A stretch of DNA of 23,854 bases. Origin: JAGNLA01 sp964472265 (GTDB lineage: Bacteria > Caldisericota > Caldisericia > JAAYUI01). Below, in pieces: positions 15,465-22,909 of this stretch. A program made the translations under genes and the position numbers. Location: contig CAYYJO010000031.1 in the NCBI GenBank assembly GCA_964472265.1, forward strand, positions 1-23,854. Reading direction: 5' to 3'. Position 1 is the first letter of the stretch. Every line of letters begins with the position of its first letter. The notes beneath the pieces are model-generated. The model was not told the origin of the DNA. It searched no databases and was given only the letters and a program-made list of their open reading frames with translations.

Positions 15465-16196
15465 CGATCACCTCGCCGGCTTCAAACACAGGGCCGTCTG
15501 TGCAGACTTTTTTGTATCCCGATTTTGTGGCGATCACGCAACCAAGGCACGCACTAACACCGCAGGCCATGTAGGATTCAAGGCTGAACTGCATCGGCCA
15601 GCCTTTGAAATGTTCGTGGATGGCTTTGAGCATCGGTCTTGGGCCGCAGGCGAGAATTGTTCCCTGTGGTATCAGATTTCTGCACATTAGGTCGATGACG
15701 GTTCCCTTATGGCCAAAAGACCCGTCGTCTGTTGCGTACTGGGTGTCGAGCGGGAACCGGCTCTGGTCTGGCAAGAGGTTCTTGGTTCTGGCGCCGAGGA
15801 AAATTGTGTGGTTCCTTTCACCGAGTTTGTCGTGAAGGTCAAGCATTGGAGNNNNNNNNNNAGGTAGTACGGTACATCGGCTTCGAGATTGAAACCGTTT
15901 CCAAGTGGGCCAAGAACCGTTATTTTGTCGCCATCTTCCAGTGAGGCCAGAATTTTTGTTCCTTTGCCAACCACCTGATAAAGCAGCTCAACAACGCCAA
16001 ACTTGAGTACCCTGTGGATTGAGATTGGCTTTGGCAGGATGGCTCCTTCAAAACCGACTTCCACAAACTGCCCAGGTTTGCTTGTGAGCGCAATTTTTGG
16101 TGAGAAGAACGACAGCAGCATCAGCTCCGAGTTTGGAAGCTGCCTGTTGCTGGCTATGTCGACTTCTTCGAATATCCTAGATGATTTTTCCGCCAT
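15454..16196 (-). CDS. pyrK: Dihydroorotate dehydrogenase electron-transfer subunit (interrupted by assembly gap)
   Basis: FAD and 2Fe-2S protein that takes electrons from PyrD to NAD. The first part (MAEKSSRIFEEV...) has the FAD-binding KPISIHRV and LLYQVVGKGT. The last part has the NAD-binding ILACGPRPML and the four-cysteine cluster CGVSACLGC...VCTDGPVF. The two parts are in different frames because ten Ns (15852-15861) of arbitrary length stand between them, just where PyrK normally has the glycine-rich GGGIG nucleotide loop. I therefore treat it as one intact gene with an assembly gap, not a pseudogene. The start is the ATG at 16196, inside the 3' end of pyrC (20-base overlap); a TTG one codon upstream is an alternative. 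Confidence 0.85.
15852..15861. other. Assembly gap (10 N)
   Basis: Ten Ns inside pyrK. The frame shift across them and the missing nucleotide-binding loop show that the true gap length differs from ten. Confidence 0.97.
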
Positions 16197-17460
16197 CAAA
16201 CACTACTTTGCCATCGACGATTGTTGTGGTGACCTTGCCCTTGAGGGTTCTGCCTGTGAGCGGGGTATTCCTGCCAAGCGAGAAGAATTTGGCAGGATCG
16301 ACAGTCCATTCGAAGTTTGGATCGATAACCACAATGTCAGCTACTTTCCCCTTTTCAATTGCCGGCTCGTCCATGCCAACAACCTTTGCCGGTGCGAAAG
16401 TCATTTTTGTGAGGAGTTTTGGAGCTTCAATGATGTTTTTGTGGACGAGTTCGGTGAAGAGAAGGCCGATTGCAGTTTCAAAGCCCGAGATGCCTGGAGG
16501 AGCCAGATCGATTTCAACTTCCTTGTCTTCTCTTGCGTGTGGGGCGTGATCGGTTGCGATGCAGTCGATTGTGCCGTCGAATAGGCCTTTTCTTACTGCT
16601 TCAACGTCTTCCTTCGCACGAAGCGGAGGGTTGACCTTCCAGTTTGTGTTGTAGTCGCCAAGGAGTTCGTCGGTGAGGGTGAGGTGGTGCGGCGTGGCTT
16701 CGCAGGTGATCTTCACTCCGTTTGCCTTTGCCTGCCTGATTAGCTCGACCGACCATGAGGTCGAGACGTGGAGGATGTGGAGCCTGCTGCCGGTTTCACG
16801 GGCAAGGATGATGTCGCGGGCAACCATTGTTTCTTCTGCTGATTTCGGGATTGCGTAGAGGCCGTAGAGGGTTGAGTAGTAGCCTTCCGAGCAGACGCCG
16901 TTTTTGGAAAGCGTTATGTCTTCGCAGTGGTTGGCAACAAGCAGACCGAAAGCCTTCGAGTACTTCAGCGCTCTCAGGAGAAGGGCTGCCGATGAGACCG
17001 GTGCACCGTCGTCGGTGACCATTTTGACTTTGGCTCTCGAGAGACCGCCCATTTCGGCAAGGTTTGTGCCTTTTCTGCCCTTTGAGATGCAGCCTACCGG
17101 TTCGACTTTTACGACGCCGACGTTTTGTGCCCTGTTTCTGATGTACACGGCTGTTGCTTCGTCGTCGCATGGCGGTTCGGTGTTTGGCATGGCGAAGATC
17201 GTTGTGAATCCGCCAGCTGCGGCAGCTTTTGTTGCCGTTGCGATGGTTTCCTTGTGTTCAAATCCTGGTTCTCTCAGGTGGGCGTGAAGGTCGATGAGAC
17301 CAGGGCTGACAATTTTGCCTGAGCAGTCAATGATCTGGTCACCGGTAAGGTTTGAGCCGACTTCAGCGATCACTCCGTTTTCAACCTTTACGTCGGCTGA
17401 AACAAGCTTTTCGTTTCTTACGTCGACGATCTGTCCGTTTTTCAAAACGATGCTAGACAT
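16177..17460 (-). CDS. pyrC: Dihydroorotase
   Basis: Zinc amidohydrolase that cyclises carbamoyl aspartate to dihydroorotate. It is 427 residues, matching the long class I dihydroorotases. Visible features are H59-x-H61 with R63 (GLIDLHAHLREPG), D151 (VTDDGAP), H178 (ANHCED), H231 (ILHVS), and D304 (IATDHAPH). An Asp at the position of D151 commonly replaces the carboxylated lysine in this class. The ATG at 17460 is chosen because GGAGG lies eight bases upstream; the in-frame GTG at 17469 falls within that ribosome site. The start overlaps the pyrB stop by eight bases. Confidence 0.95.
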   Translation of the reverse strand: MSSIVLKNGQIVDVRNEKLVSADVKVENGVIAEVGSNLTGDQIIDCSGKIVSPGLIDLHAHLREPGFEHKETIATATKAAAAGGFTTIFAMPNTEPPCDDEATAVYIRNRAQNVGVVKVEPVGCISKGRKGTNLAEMGGLSRAKVKMVTDDGAPVSSAALLLRALKYSKAFGLLVANHCEDITLSKNGVCSEGYYSTLYGLYAIPKSAEETMVARDIILARETGSRLHILHVSTSWSVELIRQAKANGVKITCEATPHHLTLTDELLGDYNTNWKVNPPLRAKEDVEAVRKGLFDGTIDCIATDHAPHAREDKEVEIDLAPPGISGFETAIGLLFTELVHKNIIEAPKLLTKMTFAPAKVVGMDEPAIEKGKVADIVVIDPNFEWTVDPAKFFSLGRNTPLTGRTLKGKVTTTIVDGKVVFDGGKII

Positions 17461-18379
17461 GGGCTTCACCTCCGAGGAGCAGATAGAGGACTGCCATTCT
17501 CACCGCCACGCCGTTTGTGACCTGTGTTTCGATGACTGCCTGGCTTGATTCGGCCACTTCTGGGGCAATTTCAACACCCCTGTTCATCGGACCCGGATGC
17601 AGAACCAGAAGGTTTTTGTGGCGTTCGAGGCGGTCGGCTGTCATGCCGTACTGTTCGTAATATTCGTGGGTTGTGGCAAACAGGCCGTCTTCCTGTCGTT
17701 CAAGCTGTATTCTGAGGATGTTTACGATGTCGTATTCCGGGAGAGCCTGATCCAGATTCAGATGAACCTTCACGCCAAGTTTTTCAATGTCCTTTGGGAT
17801 GAGTGTCGGTGGCGCACAGACTCCGACTTTTGCGCCCATCTTGACCAGACCGAAGATGTTCGACCTTGATACCCTTGAGTGCAGGATGTCGCCGATGATG
17901 AGAACTTTTTTGCCCTCGATGCTGCCAAGGGTGTCCTTGATGGTGTACATGTCAAGCAGAGCCTGGGTTGGGTGTTCGTTGATGCCGTCGCCCGCGTTGA
18001 GGACGTGGCCTTTGAAGAATGTCGAGATGAAATGAGGGGCGCCACACATCTTGGTTCTGATGACGATGTAGTCTCCGCCCAGTGCAGTAAGCGTCAGAAC
18101 CGTGTCCTTGAGGCATTCACCCTTCTGGACGGCAGATGTTTGGGTGGCGATGTTGACCACATCTGCCGAAAGCATCTTTGCTGCCAGTTCAAATGAGGTT
18201 CTCGTCCTGGTGGACGGTTCGTAGAACAGGTTTACAACGGTTTTTCCACGGAGCACGGGCACTTTTTTGATCTCTCTGCCCATGACCTCCTTAAACGACA
18301 CGGCTGTGTCAAGGATGAGCTGGATCTCGTCGCGGCTCATGTCCTTGAGTCCCAGCAGGTCTTTCTTGCTAAGTCCCAT
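17453..18379 (-). CDS. pyrB: Aspartate carbamoyltransferase catalytic subunit
   Basis: Condenses carbamoyl phosphate and aspartate, the committed step of pyrimidine synthesis. The 308-residue protein has the carbamoyl-phosphate motif STRTR (56-60, in FYEPSTRTRTSFE), the lysine loop QKGE (85-88), NEHPTQALLD near residue 134 and LHPGPMNRG near residue 266. No pyrI regulatory gene is present, which fits an unregulated trimer. The ATG at 18379 is preceded by GGAGG at the right distance; the longer frame from a TTG at 18391 would begin in the T-run of the upstream hairpin. That hairpin touches the ribosome site, so expression may be attenuated. Confidence 0.95.
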   Translation of the reverse strand: MGLSKKDLLGLKDMSRDEIQLILDTAVSFKEVMGREIKKVPVLRGKTVVNLFYEPSTRTRTSFELAAKMLSADVVNIATQTSAVQKGECLKDTVLTLTALGGDYIVIRTKMCGAPHFISTFFKGHVLNAGDGINEHPTQALLDMYTIKDTLGSIEGKKVLIIGDILHSRVSRSNIFGLVKMGAKVGVCAPPTLIPKDIEKLGVKVHLNLDQALPEYDIVNILRIQLERQEDGLFATTHEYYEQYGMTADRLERHKNLLVLHPGPMNRGVEIAPEVAESSQAVIETQVTNGVAVRMAVLYLLLGGEAHV

Positions 18380-18389
18380 CTTCACCTCC

Positions 18390-18425
18390 AAAAAAAAGCC
18401 CCGATCACAGTCGGGGCTTTTTTTT
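18390..18425 (-). terminator. Intercistronic terminator/attenuator between pyrR and pyrB
   Basis: On the minus strand a GC-rich stem GCCCCGA (18410-side loop CTGTGA) with TCGGGGC is extended by A/T pairs and followed by eight Ts. The T-run abuts the GGAGG of pyrB. A second hairpin, GGCAGGAAC-gcgtt-GTTCTTGCC (18473-18451), lies just upstream inside the end of pyrR. The position matches the pyrR-distal attenuators of Bacillus-type operons, but I find no clear PyrR-binding consensus. Confidence 0.75.
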
Positions 18426-18435
18426 GCCTATATCT

Positions 18436-18987
18436 TCAATCCACCTTCGAGGCAAGAACAACGCGTTCCTGCCCGTCTGTTTCCTCGAGCATGACCTCAA
18501 CAAGCTCTGTGCTTGATGTGGGCACGTTTTTTCCAACGTAGTCCGCCCTGATCGGAAGTTCCCTGTGGCCTCTGTCGATCATGACAGCAAGCTGGATCTT
18601 TTTTGGTCTTCCAAGGTCGGTGAGAGCATCCATTGCTGCCCTGATCGTTCTGCCGGTGAAGAGCACGTCGTCGACTAGCACGACAACCTTTTCCTTGATG
18701 TTGAAATCCACAGAGGTTTTGTGAACCTGCGGGGCTTCGTAGAGCATGGAGAGGTCGTCCCTGTAAAGTGTGATGTCGAGCGCTCCGACAACTACCTTTT
18801 TGCCTTCGATCTCTTCGATCTTGGCAGCGATCCTGTGGGCGAGAGGCACACCACGCTTGTGAATGCCGATGAGGGCTATTCCGTCAGTGCCGTGGTTGTT
18901 CTCGATGATCTCATGAGCCATTCTGGTGATGGCTCTTTTGATGTCTTCTTTCTCTAAAAGTATCGCCTTTATCCTAAGTTCCATCAT
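18436..18987 (-). CDS. pyrR: Pyrimidine operon regulator / uracil phosphoribosyltransferase
   Basis: PyrR binds pyr mRNA in response to UMP and promotes termination; it can also make UMP from uracil. The 183-residue protein has the PRPP motif VVVLVDDVLFTGRT (101-114), GIHKRGVPLA (41-50) and IDRGHRELPIRADYVGKNVPTS near the C-terminus, a PyrR hallmark. It is the first gene of the pyr operon. The start is the first of two consecutive ATGs (18987). A perfect promoter lies only five bases upstream, so this message appears leaderless and cannot carry a PyrR attenuator before pyrR. The sequence GGAGGG in the promoter spacer could act as a ribosome site only if transcription began further upstream. 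Confidence 0.94.
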   Translation of the reverse strand: MMELRIKAILLEKEDIKRAITRMAHEIIENNHGTDGIALIGIHKRGVPLAHRIAAKIEEIEGKKVVVGALDITLYRDDLSMLYEAPQVHKTSVDFNIKEKVVVLVDDVLFTGRTIRAAMDALTDLGRPKKIQLAVMIDRGHRELPIRADYVGKNVPTSSTELVEVMLEETDGQERVVLASKVD

Positions 18988-18992
18988 AAAAA

Positions 18993-19020
18993 ATTATACC
19001 CTCCGGCTTGAAGCTGTCAA
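18993..19020 (-). promoter_or_regulatory. Consensus promoter of the pyr operon
   Basis: On the minus strand TTGACA (19020-19015), 16 bp, TATAAT (18998-18993), then five Ts and the pyrR ATG. Both hexamers are perfect. Confidence 0.8.
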
Positions 19021-19246
19021 TTGATTTTTTGGGACAGTTATTGAAATCGACAATGTTTGAATGGCTGGCAACTGAATTTGACGTTGACAAAACTTATTAA
19101 CATCGCATTAGCCTGATGTTGTATCAAATTAAGAAGGGTTTGCCCCCATCTCTTTCGATTATGTGAGAAATGAAGACAAACCCCTCGGCATTTGTAACTT
19201 GGGCAAACCTTGGTGAAATCAGGTTATGGTGATTGCATGTGACACG

Positions 19247-19277
19247 TTATCCACAAAGGTTTTCCACATGTGAACAA
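19247..19277. promoter_or_regulatory. Cluster of DnaA-box-like sites
   Basis: TTATCCACA (19247-19255) is a perfect DnaA box. TTTTCCACA (19260-19268) follows in the same direction 13 bases later. TTGTTCACA (19277-19269, minus strand) fits the looser TTNTNCACA consensus and directly abuts the second box, giving an inverted pair. No dnaA or other origin gene is nearby. Confidence 0.45.
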
Positions 19278-19292
19278 TCTATAAAATGTTGC

Positions 19293-19970
19293 CTATTTGG
19301 ATGGCATGAAAGGCTGGACAGCCTTTGCCATGTCGCTTGACGACAGTGACTGGATCCAGACTTTTCCAGGGCCGGTCAGTTTGGCCAGGAAGAGGCCTTC
19401 ACCGCCGAAGAAGATGTTCTTGAAACCCTTCATCATTTCAATGTCGTACTGGACTGTCGGCTCGAACAATCCAACGTGTCCAGTGTCAACCAGAATCGTT
19501 TCGCCTGCTGCGAGATTTTTTTCTGCAAGTGCGCCGTCGATTTCGAGGAAAACATCGCCTGGACCTTCGATCTTGTTGAGAATGAAGCCTTCACCACCAA
19601 AAAGACCAACGCCGAGTTTTTTCTTGAAATGCATTGAGAGCTTGGTTGAATCTGAACCAGCAAGGAATGCGCCTTTCTGTGCAATTACGTGCTGTCCAGC
19701 TTCAAGCTTGAAATGGACGATCTGTCCCGGGAATGAGGATGAGAATGCGATTTCATCGTTGTCCTTGGATGCCGTGAAGATGTTGAGGAACGCTGATTCA
19801 CCCTGAAGGCTTCTCGTAAGACCGCCGAGGAGTCCGCCTTTCATCGATGTTTCCATACCTACGCCCGGTGTTTTGAAATGAAGTCCGCCTGATTCGGAGA
19901 CCATTTTTTCACCGGCTTTCATCTTGCATACCACGTATGGGAGCTGCCCTCCCAGAATCTCAAATTCCAT
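19293..19970 (-). CDS. AIM24 / TIGR00266 family protein
   Basis: 225 residues of the TIGR00266 (AIM24) family, a conserved beta-rich fold of unknown function in bacteria; the mitochondrial relative affects inner-membrane organisation. Family features are the N-terminal FEILGGQLPYVVCKMKAGE, the internal duplication of glycine-rich FGGEG segments (LGVGLFGGEGFILNKIEGPG and FFGGEGLFLAKLTGPG), and a VDTGHVGLFEPTVQYDIE stretch. I see no signal peptide or membrane helix. The ATG at 19970 is preferred because AAGGAGG lies right before it; an in-frame ATG at 19997 overlaps the promoter region. A promoter TTGCTT (20026-20021), 17 bp, TATTAT (20003-19998) gives a short leader. It is transcribed alone, divergent from the ECF gene. 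Confidence 0.85.
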   Translation of the reverse strand: MEFEILGGQLPYVVCKMKAGEKMVSESGGLHFKTPGVGMETSMKGGLLGGLTRSLQGESAFLNIFTASKDNDEIAFSSSFPGQIVHFKLEAGQHVIAQKGAFLAGSDSTKLSMHFKKKLGVGLFGGEGFILNKIEGPGDVFLEIDGALAEKNLAAGETILVDTGHVGLFEPTVQYDIEMMKGFKNIFFGGEGLFLAKLTGPGKVWIQSLSSSDMAKAVQPFMPSK

Positions 19971-19997
19971 TTGAACCTCCTTTTGTTTGGTAGACAT

Positions 19998-20026
19998 ATA
20001 ATACTTAATTTATCCGTTAAAAGCAA
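19998..20026 (-). promoter_or_regulatory. Promoter of the AIM24-family gene
   Basis: Minus strand TTGCTT (20026-20021), 17 bp, TATTAT (20003-19998). The start is expected near 19991, about 20 bases before the ATG at 19970. Confidence 0.5.
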
Positions 20027-20081
20027 ATCAAACGTGTAACATATTCGATTTCTGTTGTTTCTAAATGGTTAGCCGGATTAC

Positions 20082-20109
20082 TTGTCAATTTGACTCATCC
20101 GACTAAAAT
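20082..20109 (+). promoter_or_regulatory. Promoter of the ECF-coaX-dus unit
   Basis: TTGTCA (20082-20087), 16 bp, TAAAAT (20104-20109). The predicted start near 20116 leaves a leader of about 56 bases containing the ribosome site AAGGAG. Confidence 0.55.
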
Positions 20110-20171
20110 ACCAAGCCGGCAGGCATTGCAAGATGAGCAAGCCCAAGCCGTTTGTTTCGAAAGGAGAAACA

Positions 20172-20732
20172 ATGAAAATTTCAATTCGTCAGTTGACGGT
20201 CGCTGGAGTGCTGGGAGCGCTCATGATCGTTATGGGCATGGTCGGAACTGGACTGATTCCTGTGCCGAACCTCGCAGGCGCGATGACGCTGATGCACATT
20301 CCGATAATTATCGGAGCCGTTGTTGCCGGGCCAATGGTTGGCGCACTTTTGGGCATCATCTTCGCCGTTTTCGTCTCGATCCAGTTTGGATCAGTTTTTC
20401 CGCTTTACGTTCTCATCCCCGGTAGGCTTCTTGTCGGGCCGTTTGCATTCTGGATGGATTACTGGATTAGAAAGTTTTTCAAGACTGACTCAATTTCTGC
20501 CTGGACAGCCGGTGGAATTGCGGCTGCAATTGTTGGAACACTGACAAACACAATTTTCACGCTTGGTCTTGGCGTTGTTTTCCCGACAGCCCTTGGCGCA
20601 ACAATACAGACACGTTTTGTGACTGCACTTGGCATTTTTGCAACAAATGCCACACTTGAGCTTGTGTTAGCGGTAGTCATCAGCGTTCCGATCATCATCG
20701 TGCTTAAGAAATATTTCCTTTATCAGGAATAG
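20172..20732 (+). CDS. ECF transporter S component, probably for pantothenate
   Basis: 186-residue, very hydrophobic protein with about six helices. It is the substrate-binding subunit of an energy-coupling-factor vitamin transporter, which docks on a shared EcfA/EcfT module (not in this window). Typical features are the N-terminal short basic stretch MKISIRQLTVAGVLGALMIV, the helix-1-to-2 segment LMHIPIIIGAVVAGPMVGALLG, and ISVPIIIVLKKY at the end. The next gene, 27 bases away, is pantothenate kinase, so pantothenate is the likely substrate (PanT-type); the sequence alone does not prove it. The ATG at 20172 follows AAGGAG; an upstream in-frame ATG at 20133 has no ribosome site. Confidence 0.85.
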   Translation: MKISIRQLTVAGVLGALMIVMGMVGTGLIPVPNLAGAMTLMHIPIIIGAVVAGPMVGALLGIIFAVFVSIQFGSVFPLYVLIPGRLLVGPFAFWMDYWIRKFFKTDSISAWTAGGIAAAIVGTLTNTIFTLGLGVVFPTALGATIQTRFVTALGIFATNATLELVLAVVISVPIIIVLKKYFLYQE

Positions 20733-20759
20733 CCTGACAGGAGAATCACAAGGACAAAC

Positions 20760-21551
20760 ATGGCTGATAAAAATCTTGTTCTGGCCGTTGATTGCGGCAA
20801 CAGTAACATCAAGTTCGGAATCTTCAACGGTGGTGCGAACATGCACACCAACTTCCGTATATCCACCGACTACTCCAAAACCGCCGACGAATATTTTGTT
20901 TTGATAAAATCGCTGCTGGTCAGCTATGAGATTGACATCACAGATATTGGCGGAGCCATCATTTCCTCGGTGGTTCCGCCGGTTCTCCCGATGCTTGAAA
21001 GGGCAGTGGGAAAGATAATCGGCAAAAGACCGCTTGGAGTCTACCCGGGCATAAAAACCGGAATAGGCATCCAGACAGAAAACCCCAAAGAAGTTGGATC
21101 GGATCTTATCTGTCTTGCTGTCGGGGCAATCAATCGTCACCAGATTCCGGCAATTGTAGTGTCTTTCGGCACTGCAACGGCTTTAATCGCCGTCAACTCC
21201 AAATCTGAAATCACAGGCGCAGCAATCGCCCCTGGTCTCTTATCCGCAACAGAATCACTGTCACAGAAAACGGCCAAGCTCCCGGAAATCAAGCTTGCAA
21301 GACCAAAAACATCGCTTGGAAGAAACACCATTGAGTCTATGCGATCCGGTATTATCTTTGGTTTCGCAGGCCTTGTCGACAGAATTGTGTCAGAGATGAC
21401 CAGAGAAATGGGCGAAACACCTGTAATCATCGGCACAGGTGGCCTCATCTCGATAATGTCGACAGTCCAGACCTGCATTCAAAAGTATGACCCGCTCCTG
21501 TCGCTTTACGGCCTGAAAGCCCTCTATGACCGCAACATGGCGGATAGGTAG
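20760..21551 (+). CDS. coaX: Type III pantothenate kinase with altered motifs
   Basis: Predicted to phosphorylate pantothenate, the first step of CoA synthesis. The 263-residue protein aligns along its whole length with CoaX: AVDCGNSNIKFGIF (phosphate loop, D11), SSVVPPVLP, EVGSDLI (112-117), VSFGTATA (134-141), GAAIAPGL, RNTIESMRSG, IIGTGGL and LYGLKALYDRN. Two usually conserved positions differ: the Arg of GADR is L116, and the Asp of DFGTATT is S135. In characterised enzymes that Asp is, from memory, near the active-site cation and substrate, so activity may be changed. Type III kinases normally need potassium or ammonium and are not inhibited by CoA. AAGGA precedes the ATG. It lies between the ECF gene and dus, which it overlaps by 26 bases. 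Confidence 0.88.
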   Translation: MADKNLVLAVDCGNSNIKFGIFNGGANMHTNFRISTDYSKTADEYFVLIKSLLVSYEIDITDIGGAIISSVVPPVLPMLERAVGKIIGKRPLGVYPGIKTGIGIQTENPKEVGSDLICLAVGAINRHQIPAIVVSFGTATALIAVNSKSEITGAAIAPGLLSATESLSQKTAKLPEIKLARPKTSLGRNTIESMRSGIIFGFAGLVDRIVSEMTREMGETPVIIGTGGLISIMSTVQTCIQKYDPLLSLYGLKALYDRNMADR

Positions 21552-22512
21552 CCTCGAAATCTCTGGCAGGAGCGTGCTTGCTCCTCTGGCTGGAGTGGGC
21601 GACCCGCCGTTTAGAAATATCTGCAAGCGATTCGGTGCAAGTCTCATCTACACTGAATTTGTTTCAGCCCAGGGGTTGCTACAGAAAAACAAATACACAA
21701 AAGCCATGCTTTTTTTGAATAACGATGAGCATCCTGTTGGCATCCAGCTTTTTGGTCATGAACCGGAACATCTTGGCAGAGCTTCAAAGTTTGTTGAGGA
21801 GGCCGGCGTTGATTTTGTCGACCTCAACTGTGGCTGTCCCGAAAGAAAGATCGTTTCAACTGGTGCCGGTGCTGCATTGCTCAAAGACCCAGACCTGATC
21901 GCAAGAATTGTCGAAGCGATGGTGAAATCTGTGACCATTCCAGTGACAGTCAAGATTCGCCTCGGGGTGACAAAGGATAACAACATCGCCGTGCAACTCG
22001 TAAAAATGGTTGAAAATGCCGGAGCAAAGGCGCTTGCAGTCAACACTTGCTTTGTCTCGCAGGGTCTGGTTGGCCCTTACCTTTGGGATGAGCTTTCAAA
22101 CATTGTTGCAGCCGTCAAAATCCCAGTCATCGGCAATGGAGGCATCAAAACTCCAGAGGATGCAAAGAAGATGATGGAGACAGGCATTTCTGCCGTCATG
22201 CTTGGAAGGTCTTGCCTTGGTGCGCCCTGGATTTTCAGACAGGTAGAAGCAGCAGTGAGTAACCAACCAATCCCGCCAAATCCAACACTTTCCGAGCGTT
22301 TCGATGTAATGCTTGAGCACCTCGAATCTGTTGTGGCTTACAAGGGTGAAAAAATCGGCGTTTCCGAGATGAGGAAACATTGGGCGTGGTATGTGAAAGG
22401 TCTCCACGACAGTGCCAGATTCAAGGAAGACGCAATCCACATCAAAACACTTGCAGCAATGAAGGAGAATCTGCTAAAATACAGGCAGCACTTGCTCGAA
22501 AAGGGGTTTTAA
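21526..22512 (+). CDS. dus: tRNA-dihydrouridine synthase
   Basis: FMN enzyme that reduces specific uridines in the D loop of tRNA with NADPH. The 328-residue protein shows LAPLAGVGDPPFR (FMN-binding N-terminus, 18-30), QLFGHEPE, the catalytic cysteine C104 in DLNCGCPERKIV, GAGAALLKDP, VTVKIRLG, and the phosphate-binding VIGNGGI and AVMLGRSCLGAPW. The C-terminal helical domain contains MRKHWAWYVKG. The start ATG lies inside the 3' end of coaX (26-base overlap), and the lipoprotein gene begins at the base after its stop. Which D-loop positions it modifies cannot be told. Confidence 0.94.
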   Translation: MTATWRIGSLEISGRSVLAPLAGVGDPPFRNICKRFGASLIYTEFVSAQGLLQKNKYTKAMLFLNNDEHPVGIQLFGHEPEHLGRASKFVEEAGVDFVDLNCGCPERKIVSTGAGAALLKDPDLIARIVEAMVKSVTIPVTVKIRLGVTKDNNIAVQLVKMVENAGAKALAVNTCFVSQGLVGPYLWDELSNIVAAVKIPVIGNGGIKTPEDAKKMMETGISAVMLGRSCLGAPWIFRQVEAAVSNQPIPPNPTLSERFDVMLEHLESVVAYKGEKIGVSEMRKHWAWYVKGLHDSARFKEDAIHIKTLAAMKENLLKYRQHLLEKGF

Positions 22513-22902
22513 ATGAAGAAACTTCTCATTTTTGCGATGGTTTTGGTCACTGCTTCATGCGGTGTGGCAAGGATAAGTGACAAGGCTCTCGAGGCTGAAT
22601 TGAAGAAGCTCCCACCTGACGTTCCCGTCTACCCTTACGGCCAGATTTCCTCTCTCGATCGCGACCTTTTCAGGGTTGAGGTTGGGGAATTCACGCTGGC
22701 ACAAGGCGTTCTGGTTTTTGACGACAGTCAGGAGAAAGTCGCCTCGTGGTACAAGGCAGAGCTGCCAAAGCAAGGCTGGGAGATAATCAACCTCCAGGAC
22801 ACGCTCATTGTTTCGGTAAAAAACGGCGTCCATTTTCAGCTGATGATCAACTCAGATGACAACAAAACCAAGGTCATCTACTTCATGAACCCGGCAAAGT
22901 GA
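22513..22902 (+). CDS. Small predicted lipoprotein
   Basis: 129 residues. MKKLLIFAMVLVTASC is a lipoprotein signal peptide with the lipobox VTASC (modified cysteine at 16), so the mature part is membrane-anchored outside the cytoplasm. The mature part has VPVYPYGQISS, then FDDSQEKVASWYKAELPKQGW and a closing beta-rich segment (KVIYFMNP). The stretch SxEKVxxWYKxxLxxxGW resembles small secreted domains of unknown function seen in many bacterial lipoproteins. The ATG follows the dus stop directly; AAAAGGGG in the end of dus is the ribosome site. Confidence 0.8.
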   Translation: MKKLLIFAMVLVTASCGVARISDKALEAELKKLPPDVPVYPYGQISSLDRDLFRVEVGEFTLAQGVLVFDDSQEKVASWYKAELPKQGWEIINLQDTLIVSVKNGVHFQLMINSDDNKTKVIYFMNPAK

Positions 22903-22909
22903 GGAAAAG

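Larger units (their letters stand above)
18988..19292. other. Intergenic region between pyrR and the AIM24-family gene
   Basis: No gene is visible. It contains the pyr promoter (18993-19020), a hairpin with GGGTTTG (19136-19142) and CAAACCC (19177-19183) that could weakly terminate the minus-strand AIM24 transcript, and a cluster of DnaA-box-like sequences (19247-19277). Confidence 0.7.

Noticed and set aside
15687..15850. Continuation of the pyrK reading frame past the Ns
   Set aside because: The translation after the gap is nonsense, while the other frame carries the conserved PyrK C-terminus; the shift comes from the arbitrary gap length.
18380..18391. TTG start for pyrB giving four extra residues
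   Set aside because: It lies in the terminator T-run and uses the ribosome site as coding sequence; the ATG at 18379 is well placed.
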